Assembly (NCBI GenBank): GCA_016124855.1
Contig: WGMX01000038.1
Span: 33,058-97,057, forward strand
From: Anaerolineaceae bacterium
GTDB taxonomy: Bacteria > Chloroflexota > Anaerolineae > Aggregatilineales > Phototrophicaceae
Length of the DNA: 64,000 nt
Direction: 5' to 3'
Below the pieces are notes generated by a model. That model made no database searches. It was not told where the DNA came from and saw only the letters and a program-made list of their open reading frames with translations. The position numbers were made by a program, and so were the translations under genes. Below, piece after piece: positions 52,612 to 60,640 of this stretch (position 1 is the first letter of the stretch; each line of letters begins with the position of its first letter).

Positions 52612-53565
52612 CTAATAATTCACGCGGCTCTTAACCAACTGACGGAAGAAATATAATGTAAACACCAGTGTCACAATCACCGTGACGAAGGACATGGCTG
52701 AACCCAAGCCGAAGTTGCGGTCATTCAGCGCCAAGCGGTTGATATATGTCCAAGCCAGTTCGGTACGGTTGGCTGGCCCACCGCCCGTCATAATCATGGC
52801 GATGTCAAATGCCCGCGCCATATCCAAAGATCGAACGGTCAGCGCGATGGTGATAAACGGGCCAAGCATCGGATAGGTGATATAGCGGAACTTCTGCCAA
52901 GCGCTCGCGCCATCCACTTCCGCCGCTTCAAATGGCTCATTGGGTAAGGACAACGTACCCGCCAGAAGAATAATCGCGACGACTGGCGTGCTCATCCAAA
53001 TATCCGCCACCATGATCGACATCATACCGAGCGGCACATCCACCAGCCACGCAATTGGTTGATTGATGAGATGCAAATCACGCAGTGCGCCGTTGACCAC
53101 GCCAACGGTCGCGTTAAAAAACCAACCGAATTGGAAGCCGACCAGTATCGGTGCAAACATCATCGGAACCATCAACATCGTCCGCAGGATACTTTGTCCG
53201 CGTGTGACCCGCGCCAACAACTGAGCAATAAGCATCCCAAAAATCAGTTCGAGGTTGACCGTCACCGTCACATAAATGAGGGTGTTGCCGAAGGCCTTCC
53301 AGAAAATATCATCTTCGAGCAATCTACGGTAATTACGGAATACATCATCCCATCGGATGCCGAGTGTTTCCGGTTTAAGCAATTTGTAGGGCGTAAAACT
53401 CAAATACAGGGAATAAAGCAGCGGGAACAAAACCACCAGCAAAATAATCACGATGCTGGGGGCGATCAGAAAATAAGGAAACCAACGACCGCTGCGTGAA
53501 TCGCCACGCGATTTGCCACCTTTATCTGATGCTGATGCAGCGGATTGAAGTGTATTTACGGACAT
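52612..53565 (-). CDS. Carbohydrate ABC transporter permease (MalF/UgpA-like)
   Basis: About 317 aa, CUT1 family. A Ser/Gly/Lys-rich cytoplasmic leader (1-30) precedes six TMs (WFPYFLIAPSIVIILLVVLF first). The EAA loop is EPFEAAEVDGASAWQKFRYI, then TYPMLGP. The end FTLYFFRQLVKSRVNY is normal. The frame continues to an ATG at 53607. I prefer 53565 because the extra 14 residues match nothing, but neither start has a strong ribosome site. It forms the channel with the 51681 gene product and receives substrate from the 53668 binding protein. Confidence 0.88.
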   Translation of the reverse strand: MSVNTLQSAASASDKGGKSRGDSRSGRWFPYFLIAPSIVIILLVVLFPLLYSLYLSFTPYKLLKPETLGIRWDDVFRNYRRLLEDDIFWKAFGNTLIYVTVTVNLELIFGMLIAQLLARVTRGQSILRTMLMVPMMFAPILVGFQFGWFFNATVGVVNGALRDLHLINQPIAWLVDVPLGMMSIMVADIWMSTPVVAIILLAGTLSLPNEPFEAAEVDGASAWQKFRYITYPMLGPFITIALTVRSLDMARAFDIAMIMTGGGPANRTELAWTYINRLALNDRNFGLGSAMSFVTVIVTLVFTLYFFRQLVKSRVNY

Positions 53566-53610
53566 TATTGAGCAACCATATGTCTTGTTATCATCTGGTT
53601 TGATCATCTT

Positions 53611-53640
53611 CTAAGGGAAGAGTCTTTGACCCTTCCCTAC
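53611..53640. repeat. Hairpin repeat TAAGGGAAGAGTC / GACCCTTCCCTA
   Basis: A 12-bp stem with one bulged A and loop TTT, between binding protein and permease genes. A similar design is at 57561-57588 (GTAGGGTAGGGTC / GACCCTTCCGTA) and, more loosely, at 9092-9122. Confidence 0.65.
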
Positions 53641-53667
53641 GTTCGACGTTTATATCACGAATACCTG

Positions 53668-55038
53668 TTACTTCGAGTAGTAACCCGCGTCATCAAGCAT
53701 GGTTTCAACATCGGCAGCCGCTTTATCCAAACGGGCTTTGATGTCAATGTCTTTGGTGATAATAATCTCTTGCAGCGCCGGGAAAACAATGTTAGACGTA
53801 TTGATCCAGTCAGCAATCAGCGGTGGCGCAGTGAAATCTTCGTTCAACTGTGTTTGGGCAATCGCCAAACGATCCTTATCCAGTTGAACGGTCGATGTAG
53901 AAGCATCAGCCTGAATAGTTGCCCAAACATCGTTGCGGACGGGCAGCGTACCCTGACGGGATTCGGCAGTCAGTACGTATTCAGAAGTCAGGAACTTGAT
54001 CAACTGTGCAGCGGCTTCCTTATTCTTGCTGGATGAAGGAATGGAGTAGCCGTGTGCGCCTGCCCAACCGGAGTGACGGTTGGCATCATCACCAACCGGA
54101 GCGCGGACGAGGCCAAATTTACCGGCGACATCCGGGCAGCTCTTGGGGTCTTGGAAGTAGCTGTACCAGCCGTACCATTCGGTATAAACAGCGATTTGAC
54201 CCTTGCAGAAGTTGTTCGCGACTTCGGGCCACAAATAGTTGGTCATGTCAGGCGGCAGCACACCCGCTTGATACAAATCATGCAGCCATGTAGCGGTCTT
54301 AACACCGACTTCGTTGTTAAAAATGGGCTTAAGGTCTTTGTCGAGAATGTCACCGCCGTTCGCTTGCAGCAGTTCCATGAAACGACCATTCAACGCTTCG
54401 TCCTTGCCTGCCCACTGCGTACCCCAGAAATTTTCACTGGGTTTGGCGAAGAACGTGGCTTGATCGCCGAGTTCCTTCCATGTGGTCGGTGCTGCGAGGT
54501 CATATCCATACTTCTCTTTGAAGGCTTTCTGGTTCGCTGGATCGTCGTACAAATCCTTGCGATAGTGAACCACGCTGATGTCGGCATGACGCGGGATCAT
54601 ATACAGATGTCCATCTTTGGTGGATGCCTTGAGGATGGCAGGGCTGAACTGTGACAATTCATCCGCCGTAAAGTAGCTATCCAGCGGTTCCAGATAAGGC
54701 ACGTAAGCCGAGTAGAAGCTGGTGTGATCCCATGCCACATCATAATCGGCTGCGCCGGTGGCGTAATCCTGTGTCAGCTTCTTATCAATCTGGAAGCCGT
54801 CACCTTTGAAGACGATTTCGACCTTTGCGCCGGTGGCTTTTTCAAATTCAGGAATCAGCGTATAGGCCAATTCATAAGGTGCGTTACCAATGGTCGCCAT
54901 GCGAATGGTGATGCCATCCAACTTCTTGTCGATGCCAGCCATTTGACCGTTGGGTTTGGCATCTTGCGCGGCAGCTAAATTGAGACTGAGCAGCGCAGTC
55001 AGCGCCAGCAATATAAGAGTAATAAGTCGTTTACGCAT
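53668..55038 (-). CDS. Carbohydrate ABC transporter substrate-binding protein
   Basis: A 456-aa family-1 binding protein with a signal peptide (MRKRLITLILLALTALLSLN, cleavage near LAAAQ). It continues with ITIRMATIGNAPYELAYTLIPEFEKATGAKVEIVF, DYATGAADYDVAWDH, 'LYMIPRHADISVVHYRKDLY' and SGWAGAHGYSIPSSSKNKEAA. ATG 55038 follows GAGGAG at 7-nt spacing. The open frame upstream of it is not used. It supplies the permeases 52612 and 51681. Neighbouring enzymes suggest an oxidised or methylated sugar or polyol as ligand. Confidence 0.9.
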   Translation of the reverse strand: MRKRLITLILLALTALLSLNLAAAQDAKPNGQMAGIDKKLDGITIRMATIGNAPYELAYTLIPEFEKATGAKVEIVFKGDGFQIDKKLTQDYATGAADYDVAWDHTSFYSAYVPYLEPLDSYFTADELSQFSPAILKASTKDGHLYMIPRHADISVVHYRKDLYDDPANQKAFKEKYGYDLAAPTTWKELGDQATFFAKPSENFWGTQWAGKDEALNGRFMELLQANGGDILDKDLKPIFNNEVGVKTATWLHDLYQAGVLPPDMTNYLWPEVANNFCKGQIAVYTEWYGWYSYFQDPKSCPDVAGKFGLVRAPVGDDANRHSGWAGAHGYSIPSSSKNKEAAAQLIKFLTSEYVLTAESRQGTLPVRNDVWATIQADASTSTVQLDKDRLAIAQTQLNEDFTAPPLIADWINTSNIVFPALQEIIITKDIDIKARLDKAAADVETMLDDAGYYSK

Positions 55039-55129
55039 TGCAAATCTCCTCTTTTCGGACAATTAAACAATTTTTCAAACAGCGATACCTCATCTGTCCA
55101 TATAGTTTGATGTTTCTCGCTCCTTTCAA

Positions 55130-56110
55130 TCAGGAGGAAATATCCTCAGGCTTGATTAATCCTGTACGCGGGTAGTGATAATCCCGCGTTTGTTTTTCGT
55201 CTTTATAGACATACCAGATGCACGGCGCGTTGTGGTCAAGCGTGTGGTCGAGCGGGCGCAGCGGATGACCACGCTTACGCCCCGGCAGCCATTCCATGGC
55301 GATGGCGCAGTGCGAGCAGTACCAATGCACACCCGTTTTTTGCCACGTCCACAGGTGCGGTTCTTGGTTCACACCGTGTTCAGTGATCGGATAAGGCGCG
55401 CGTCCGGTTTCGGGGTCGCCGCGCCGCAGCACACCGCCACTGCCACAGGGATCAAAACTTATCACAAAACGGTCATCTTCCTCACTGACCTGTACATCGC
55501 CACGCCGCCGCGCCCCACTGAAGTGCCCGCCGCGCATTCCTTCGACAGTCAGCGCGACTTTTTCCCACGCGGTCATCTGATCCCAAGCGGCGTAACGATC
55601 ACCCCAAATGGATTGGTGGGTGTGGAGAATGGTTTCGAGAACCGATTCTTCACCCCAAGTGGTGGCGCAGTAAGTCAGCAAATCCTGTACCCACGCCACC
55701 ATGATTTCATGCGGATTTTTGAACTCCAACCGCATCTTATCCAGCCAGTCGATTGCAGCTTGTTTATCACCCGACTGAAGTGCTTCAAGGCAGCGGTCAT
55801 GTGGGGCAATGCCTAACTCAACCGTTCCCAAAACGCGGGTGATACCTGCCGCGCCCGCCACATCCATACCGGCTTGTGCACCGGATTTCTCCATGATGAA
55901 GCGGATAATGTCCTGCACCCAAGTCGAGAGGATGCCGTGCATGATCTGCATCTCGCGCAGGAAGTAGTTAATCACCGTAACCGCTTCCTCATTCCGTCCG
56001 GCAAGGATGGCTTCTTCGGCAAGTGTCTGTGATGACACGCCAATCGTATCCATATCATCTAACCGGAGTTCGCGGCCTATCGCCTCTGATTTGGTGTAGT
56101 TAAGTGGCAT
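55130..56110 (-). CDS. Unknown 326-aa protein with Cys/His-rich C-terminal metal-site-like motif
   Basis: I do not recognise this family. Residues 1-190 are helical (two repeats of about 70 aa around LREMQIMHGILSTWVQDII and FKNPHEIMVAWVQDLLTY, which look like one another). Residues 215-315 hold conserved-looking Cys and His: FDPCGSGG, then HWYCSHCAIAMEWLPG and PLDHTLDHNAPCIWYVYKD. Four Cys and at least three His could bind a metal or an Fe-S cluster. No TM or signal peptide. Its start lies 2 nt after the stop of the 93-aa gene, and a MetE-like gene precedes both, so the three probably act together. Confidence 0.65.
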   Translation of the reverse strand: MPLNYTKSEAIGRELRLDDMDTIGVSSQTLAEEAILAGRNEEAVTVINYFLREMQIMHGILSTWVQDIIRFIMEKSGAQAGMDVAGAAGITRVLGTVELGIAPHDRCLEALQSGDKQAAIDWLDKMRLEFKNPHEIMVAWVQDLLTYCATTWGEESVLETILHTHQSIWGDRYAAWDQMTAWEKVALTVEGMRGGHFSGARRRGDVQVSEEDDRFVISFDPCGSGGVLRRGDPETGRAPYPITEHGVNQEPHLWTWQKTGVHWYCSHCAIAMEWLPGRKRGHPLRPLDHTLDHNAPCIWYVYKDEKQTRDYHYPRTGLIKPEDISS

Positions 56111-56112
56111 GG

Positions 56113-56394
56113 TTACTCTTGCGGCTTAAACCGCATATAGCGCGTTAAGTACTTATGCTTGACGTCGATGGGTTTCAAGTTTTCTTTGTGCAGCACTCTG
56201 GCGATAGCTTTGGCAATTTTGGGGTTTAAAGCCGATTTATATCCCCCGCCCAAAGCCAGATAGCGTTGTTCGATGGCTGGAATATCGCGAATAGCGTTGA
56301 AGATTTCCAGCGTAATATCCTGCGAGCGACCGTCGAGTTTGGCCTCTTCGATTACCCCTTTGACAAATTTGTTCATCTCAAAATGTGTAGGCAT
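56113..56394 (-). CDS. Small unknown protein (93 aa)
   Basis: A small, basic, helical protein (MPTHFEMNKFVKGVIEEAKL, IEQRYLALGGGYKSALNPKI, VLHKENLKPIDVKHKYLTRY). No known family was recognised. The lengthy amphipathic helices and lack of Cys suggest an accessory subunit. It sits between the MetE-like gene (14 nt upstream) and the Cys/His-rich gene (2 nt downstream). AGGAGAAC precedes the ATG at good spacing, supporting real translation. Confidence 0.65.
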   Translation of the reverse strand: MPTHFEMNKFVKGVIEEAKLDGRSQDITLEIFNAIRDIPAIEQRYLALGGGYKSALNPKIAKAIARVLHKENLKPIDVKHKYLTRYMRFKPQE

Positions 56395-56408
56395 GGCTAA
56401 TTGTTCTC

Positions 56409-57449
56409 CTAATGGCCTAATTCCTTTCGAACAAGTTTAGTGCCTGCCACCATTGCCTTCAACTTCTCGCGTGCCACCCAACGGGCGGTCATGCTAAATC
56501 CACAGTCAGCGGATATCCACAAGCGCGCCGGATCGTTGTATTTAAGCAGATCGTGGATGCGTTCGGCGACGATTTCTGGTTTCTCGACTGCGCGGGCTTT
56601 GACATCAATCACACCTGCTGCGAGGAATTGATCGTCACGGGCATGTTTGGCGAAAATATCGGCCTGCCACATGCCCCGATTAGCAAATTCCAAGTGGATA
56701 ATATCCACGTTAAGCTTCTTGAAAATCGGCGCGATGTGTTCATAAGTGCGGTGGGCAACTGCCGGACGACCGAGAAAGTTGCCAAAGCAAATGTGTAAAC
56801 CGATGGTGGCGTTCACGCCTTCGACCATCGCATTAATCATCTCGACAAATTCATCAACCGCCACGAAATCATCAATGGCTGACGGTTCATCAATCTGAAT
56901 ATGCGTTGCGCCCGCCGCCACCACATTTTTGAGTTCTTGGTTCAGCAGCGGCACCAATGCCCAAGCCACTTCACGCTTGTCCTTATAAACTTCACCCGGA
57001 TCAATACGGAAGGCGAAGGTCACAGGACCGCCGAGCGGTGTAACCAGCGGCTTTTGAGTACGGGTACGGGCGTACTCAATTTCTTCGACCAAGCCCAAAC
57101 CTTTGGGAGTCGCAAACTTATCCACTGCTTTGAAGGCGTTGATCATATCGGGGCCGGGATAACCCAACTGGCGTTCCCACGGAATTTTCTGTACGCCTTG
57201 AATGTAGTCGTAAAAGCCAACAAGGAAGTTGAAACGCCGCATTTCACCGTCGGAAATGACATCCACACCGGCCTCTTCCATCTCCATGATGGCGAGGTTG
57301 GTGGCATCGTCAAAGGATTCGCGAATATCGAACGAACCCATTTTGTCGCCGGCTTTCATCGAGTCGCGCACGACATACAGCCAACCGGGTGTACCGTAGC
57401 TGCCGATGACTTGTGTAGGGAGAAGGGGCATATTTTGATAATGGTACAT
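56409..57449 (-). CDS. MetE-C-like cobalamin-independent methyltransferase
   Basis: A 346-aa barrel of the MetE C-terminal/UroD superfamily. The zinc ligands of MetE are present as H219-x-C221 (GLHICFGN), E254 (IHLEFANRG) and C316 (SADCGFSMTARW). LPTQVIGSYGTPGWLYVV at the N-terminus and THIQIDEPSAIDDF are also family features. It lacks the MetE N-terminal half, as in archaeal-type enzymes, and the context is sugar catabolism rather than methionine synthesis. A thiol-directed methyl (or C1) transfer in this pathway is inferred. The start could also be the Met at residue 7. Confidence 0.82.
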   Translation of the reverse strand: MYHYQNMPLLPTQVIGSYGTPGWLYVVRDSMKAGDKMGSFDIRESFDDATNLAIMEMEEAGVDVISDGEMRRFNFLVGFYDYIQGVQKIPWERQLGYPGPDMINAFKAVDKFATPKGLGLVEEIEYARTRTQKPLVTPLGGPVTFAFRIDPGEVYKDKREVAWALVPLLNQELKNVVAAGATHIQIDEPSAIDDFVAVDEFVEMINAMVEGVNATIGLHICFGNFLGRPAVAHRTYEHIAPIFKKLNVDIIHLEFANRGMWQADIFAKHARDDQFLAAGVIDVKARAVEKPEIVAERIHDLLKYNDPARLWISADCGFSMTARWVAREKLKAMVAGTKLVRKELGH

Positions 57450-57689
57450 ATTTTTCTCTGCTAGTGATAACGATTAAAGGTTCTATTTCAAAAATTAATC
57501 GGATAACTATTTCATATTGGACGCGATAATGCCGTTTAACTTTTTAATATGGAGTACCCTGTAGGGTAGGGTCTGTGACCCTTCCGTATTGATTCCCTCC
57601 ATCGCTTGCGGGGGAGGGTTAGGGTGGGGGTTCTTTCTCCGTCTTATTTTGTTAAACATCATCATGCCGTCCGCTGCTAACCTCTTGAA
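57450..57689. other. Intergenic region with three repeat hairpins
   Basis: TACCCTGTAGGGTA (57555-57568), GTAGGGTAGGGTC...GACCCTTCCGTA (57561-57588) and the G/C-rich copy at 57593-57632 follow one another. This break may separate the Gfo/Idh-SDR unit from the MetE-like unit. Confidence 0.55.
57593..57632. repeat. G/C-rich intergenic hairpin repeat
   Basis: TCCCTCCATCGCTTGCGGGG followed by GAGGGTTAGGGTGGGGGTT. Stem CCCTCC...GGAGGG-like with the GTTAGGGTG tail common to the family. Confidence 0.75.
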
Positions 57690-58526
57690 TCAATTCATTT
57701 CAATGCCACCGTCAACATTGAGTGCCTGTCCGGTGATGTAATCGGCCTCGCTCGAACACAGGAACGATACCGCCGCCGCAATGTCTTCCGGTGTGGCGGC
57801 GCGTTTCAGTGGAATGGCCTCAATCGACTTTTGCATCCATTCCCCCGGTTGCAATCCCTGACGCTTTTGACCCTGTACTTTGTCGATGTTGTCCCACATC
57901 GGCGTGGGAACAAGGCCGGGACAAACCGCGTTGACGTTGATGTTATAGGGCGCGAGGTAGGTCGCCGCGCTCTGGGTGATGCTAATGACACCCCATTTGG
58001 TCGCCGAATAAGCAGCATCATACGGACGACCGGAACGCCCTGCTACCGACGAAAAGTTGACAATTTTGCCGTAGCTGTGCGGTGCGCGTCCGGCCTGTTT
58101 CACTTCGTCGGGGATTTGCGCGACCATCTGCTTGGCGACGGTTTGCAGTGTGAAGAATAATCCGTTCAGGTTGACTTTGATAATCGGCTCCCACGATTCG
58201 GGCGTGAGATCAAACAGCGGCATCGGGCGGCTGAGTCCGGCGTTATTCACCAACATGTCAATCTTGCCGAACTGGGCGACCACATCAGCGACCATTTGCC
58301 CGACTCGTTCGGTATCACTCACATCAACAGGATAAGCTAAAGCTTCTACGCCAAACGCGGAAAGTTCATGGGCGACTTCCTCGGCGTTGGTTTTGTTGAA
58401 CTCGGCAACGACGACCTGTGCGCCTTCTTGAGCGAAGTATCTAGCGATGCCGCGTCCAATCCCTTGACCGGAACCGGTGATGATGGCGACTTTGCCTTGA
58501 TGACGGTTTGCGCTGGGTGTCGGCAT
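57690..58526 (-). CDS. Short-chain dehydrogenase/reductase
   Basis: A 278-aa classical SDR. The cofactor loop TGSGQGIGRGIA (about 17-28) favours NAD(H), with a small acidic patch after strand 2 (VVAEFNKTN). NNAG is present, then NFSSVAGRSGRPYDAAYSATK with the catalytic Ser, Tyr and Lys. The C-terminal ITGQALNVDGGIEMN is the standard end. It likely oxidises a hydroxyl of a sugar or polyol intermediate. Its ATG is 2 nt after the stop of the Gfo/Idh gene, so the two dehydrogenases are co-translated. Confidence 0.9.
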   Translation of the reverse strand: MPTPSANRHQGKVAIITGSGQGIGRGIARYFAQEGAQVVVAEFNKTNAEEVAHELSAFGVEALAYPVDVSDTERVGQMVADVVAQFGKIDMLVNNAGLSRPMPLFDLTPESWEPIIKVNLNGLFFTLQTVAKQMVAQIPDEVKQAGRAPHSYGKIVNFSSVAGRSGRPYDAAYSATKWGVISITQSAATYLAPYNINVNAVCPGLVPTPMWDNIDKVQGQKRQGLQPGEWMQKSIEAIPLKRAATPEDIAAAVSFLCSSEADYITGQALNVDGGIEMN

Positions 58527-58528
58527 TT

Positions 58529-59620
58529 TTATTTGACCTCGGAAGGGCGCACCGAGCGATTTTCGGCAGCCGATAGATACGCGCCATAAACGACACGCAG
58601 CGTGTTCAAGTTGTCTTCGGTGCTGTTATCGGTCGGCATGTGATCATTCTCTATGGCTTCCATCAACGAAGCCATCGTGCCGACAAAGGCATCCGGTATC
58701 CAATATTCCTCGAGCGTCGGCGTGATTTTCACACCTTTACCGAACTGCTTGGAGGTGATTTGAATGGTATCAGGTTGACCCGCAGGGTAGTTGTACATCA
58801 GGCCAATCGTGCCATCAATCGCGCCTTCTGTGCCGATGAAACGGAAGGTCGCAAATGGTTCCGCCCATTCGTTGTAATGGTTGACCGAACACAGCACCTG
58901 TAAGCCGCTGGCGTAATCCATCACCGTCACAGTTTTGGTTTCCCCCTGAACCGGTGCTTGATTCACATAACGAGCGTGGCGGCTCGTCACCCATTCAGGA
59001 TCACCAAACAAATAGCGCAGCGAATCGAGATAGTGAATGCTGTGGAAGAGAATTTCCAGACGTGGAACAGCCGCCAACCAAGGCCACATATGCCAAGGGG
59101 TGAGGCAGCTTACTTGAATTTGCGCGTCAGTCGGTGTGCCGATAATCCCATCTTCAATCAAGTGCTTGCTGGCGCGAATACCCGAATCCCAGCGCATCTG
59201 ATGATTAATAGCCTGCTTCACGCCTGCCTTTTTACCAAGCTCCACCACTTTCACCGCGTTGGCAAAGTTATCTGCCAGCGGCTTCTGGCAGAGCATATGC
59301 TTGCCAGAAGCCGCGACTTTCTCCACCACTTTCAACTGTTCCCAAGGTGGCACAGCAATATCCACAATTTCAACTGCCGGATCAGCCAGCAGTTCTTCTA
59401 GTGTTGCATATACGCGGGGGATGCCATGCTCGGCGGCGACTTTTTGGGCATTTTCAACATTCAGATCATAGCAGCCAACTATATTGAAGCCTGCTTTTTT
59501 ATAGGCTGGAATATGCGCGTACCGGACGATGCCGCCTGTTCCACAGAAGGCGATGCCATAATCAATTTTTTTACCCAAGTGAGGTTTGTAATCGACATTA
59601 AAGGGCAACGTATAAGTCAT
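58529..59620 (-). CDS. Gfo/Idh/MocA family oxidoreductase
   Basis: About 363 aa. The Rossmann domain is IAFCGTGGIVRYAHIPAYKKAG, and the active-site Lys motif is MLCQKPLADNF (usual EKP replaced by QKP). The second domain has a long beta-sheet, with WHMWPWLAAVPRLEILFHSIHYLDSLRYLFG contributing substrate-binding His residues. Such enzymes oxidise sugars or polyols with tightly bound NAD(P). ATG 59620 with GAGAG upstream is preferred over a TTG at 59635. First gene of the minus-strand cluster, across an 18-bp palindrome from the lactonase gene. Confidence 0.9.
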   Translation of the reverse strand: MTYTLPFNVDYKPHLGKKIDYGIAFCGTGGIVRYAHIPAYKKAGFNIVGCYDLNVENAQKVAAEHGIPRVYATLEELLADPAVEIVDIAVPPWEQLKVVEKVAASGKHMLCQKPLADNFANAVKVVELGKKAGVKQAINHQMRWDSGIRASKHLIEDGIIGTPTDAQIQVSCLTPWHMWPWLAAVPRLEILFHSIHYLDSLRYLFGDPEWVTSRHARYVNQAPVQGETKTVTVMDYASGLQVLCSVNHYNEWAEPFATFRFIGTEGAIDGTIGLMYNYPAGQPDTIQITSKQFGKGVKITPTLEEYWIPDAFVGTMASLMEAIENDHMPTDNSTEDNLNTLRVVYGAYLSAAENRSVRPSEVK

Positions 59621-59674
59621 AGAAAAATCTCTCAAAAAAATGTGCTGGTGGTCGAAGTTAGCAGCGTTGCGGTT

Positions 59675-59692
59675 TATAAATTATAATTTATA
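59675..59692. promoter_or_regulatory. 18-bp perfect palindrome TATAAATTATAATTTATA
   Basis: It lies 55 bp before the Gfo/Idh start and 118 bp before the divergent amidohydrolase start. AT-rich perfect palindromes of this size are common GntR-type sites, so it is a candidate shared operator. Confidence 0.5.
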
Positions 59693-59809
59693 CTCTAACA
59701 CCGTGTTTCGGATTGTGCAATGGTTCGCCCGAAGGTGGTGAAAAGATTCCGCTTCCTGATTATGATTTATGAAAACTATTCGCTCGATAAATAAGCTAAA
59801 GGATTTATT

Positions 59810-60640
59810 ATGAAAATCGACACCCACCAACATTTTTGGAATCTGTCAGAGGTTGCTTATCCTTGGTTGATACCCGCTTACGGCCCAATTTACGCGACGT
59901 TTGAACCGAAACAGCTTGAGCCAATGGTCAAAGCTGCGGGCATTGATAAAACGGTGTTGGTGCAAAGTGCTAACTCCTATGAAGACACGGCTTCAATGCT
60001 GGTTCACGCTGACTATAACGATTGGATTGGCGCGGTCATCGGTTGGGTTGATTTGCTGAACCCGGATGCCACCAATGAACGGTTGGAACAGTACAAAAAG
60101 CATCCCAAGTTTCGCGGGATGCGCCATCTGATTCACGAGGAAAAGAATCCCGATTGGGTCATACAAGAGGTCGTGATTGAATCGCTCAAGGTGCTGGCCA
60201 GCCACGACATGATTTTTGAAGTGGTGGCGGTCTTTCCCAATCATCTGAAGCATGTGCCGACGCTTTCGGCCAAAGTGCCGAACCTGAAAATGGCGATTGA
60301 CCATCTGGCGAAACCGCCGATTAAAGACAAGGTTATGTCGCCGTGGTCAGACCAGATGAAAGCGGCTGCCGAAAATCCCAATGTCTACGCCAAAGTGTCG
60401 GGCTTGAATACGGCTGCTGCGGCGGATTGGTCAGACAGCGACTTAAAACCCTATATTGATTTCGCGGTTGAAGCCTTTAGCCCGAATCGCTTGATGTTTG
60501 GCAGCGATTGGCCGGTGTGCATCCTTGCTGGTGATTACAACCAAGTGTGGACGGAAACCAATAAGGCGATTGCCGGCTATTCACAAGCCGATAAGGATGC
60601 GCTCTTAGGCGGAACAGCGGCTCAATTTTATAAACTATAA
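59810..60640 (+). CDS. Amidohydrolase-2 family sugar lactonase (L-fuconolactonase-like)
   Basis: A 276-aa TIM-barrel hydrolase of the COG3618 type. The beginning MKIDTHQHFWNLSEVAYPWL is diagnostic for L-fucono-, L-rhamnono- and 4-sulfomuconolactonase-like enzymes. GMRHLIHEEKNPDW, FPNHLKHVPTLSAKVPNLKM(AIDHL) and MFGSDWPVC complete the active site. It would open a sugar lactone made by the divergent Gfo/Idh or SDR dehydrogenase, which fits an oxidative sugar pathway. AAAGGAT precedes the ATG by 5 nt. Confidence 0.87.
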   Translation: MKIDTHQHFWNLSEVAYPWLIPAYGPIYATFEPKQLEPMVKAAGIDKTVLVQSANSYEDTASMLVHADYNDWIGAVIGWVDLLNPDATNERLEQYKKHPKFRGMRHLIHEEKNPDWVIQEVVIESLKVLASHDMIFEVVAVFPNHLKHVPTLSAKVPNLKMAIDHLAKPPIKDKVMSPWSDQMKAAAENPNVYAKVSGLNTAAAADWSDSDLKPYIDFAVEAFSPNRLMFGSDWPVCILAGDYNQVWTETNKAIAGYSQADKDALLGGTAAQFYKL

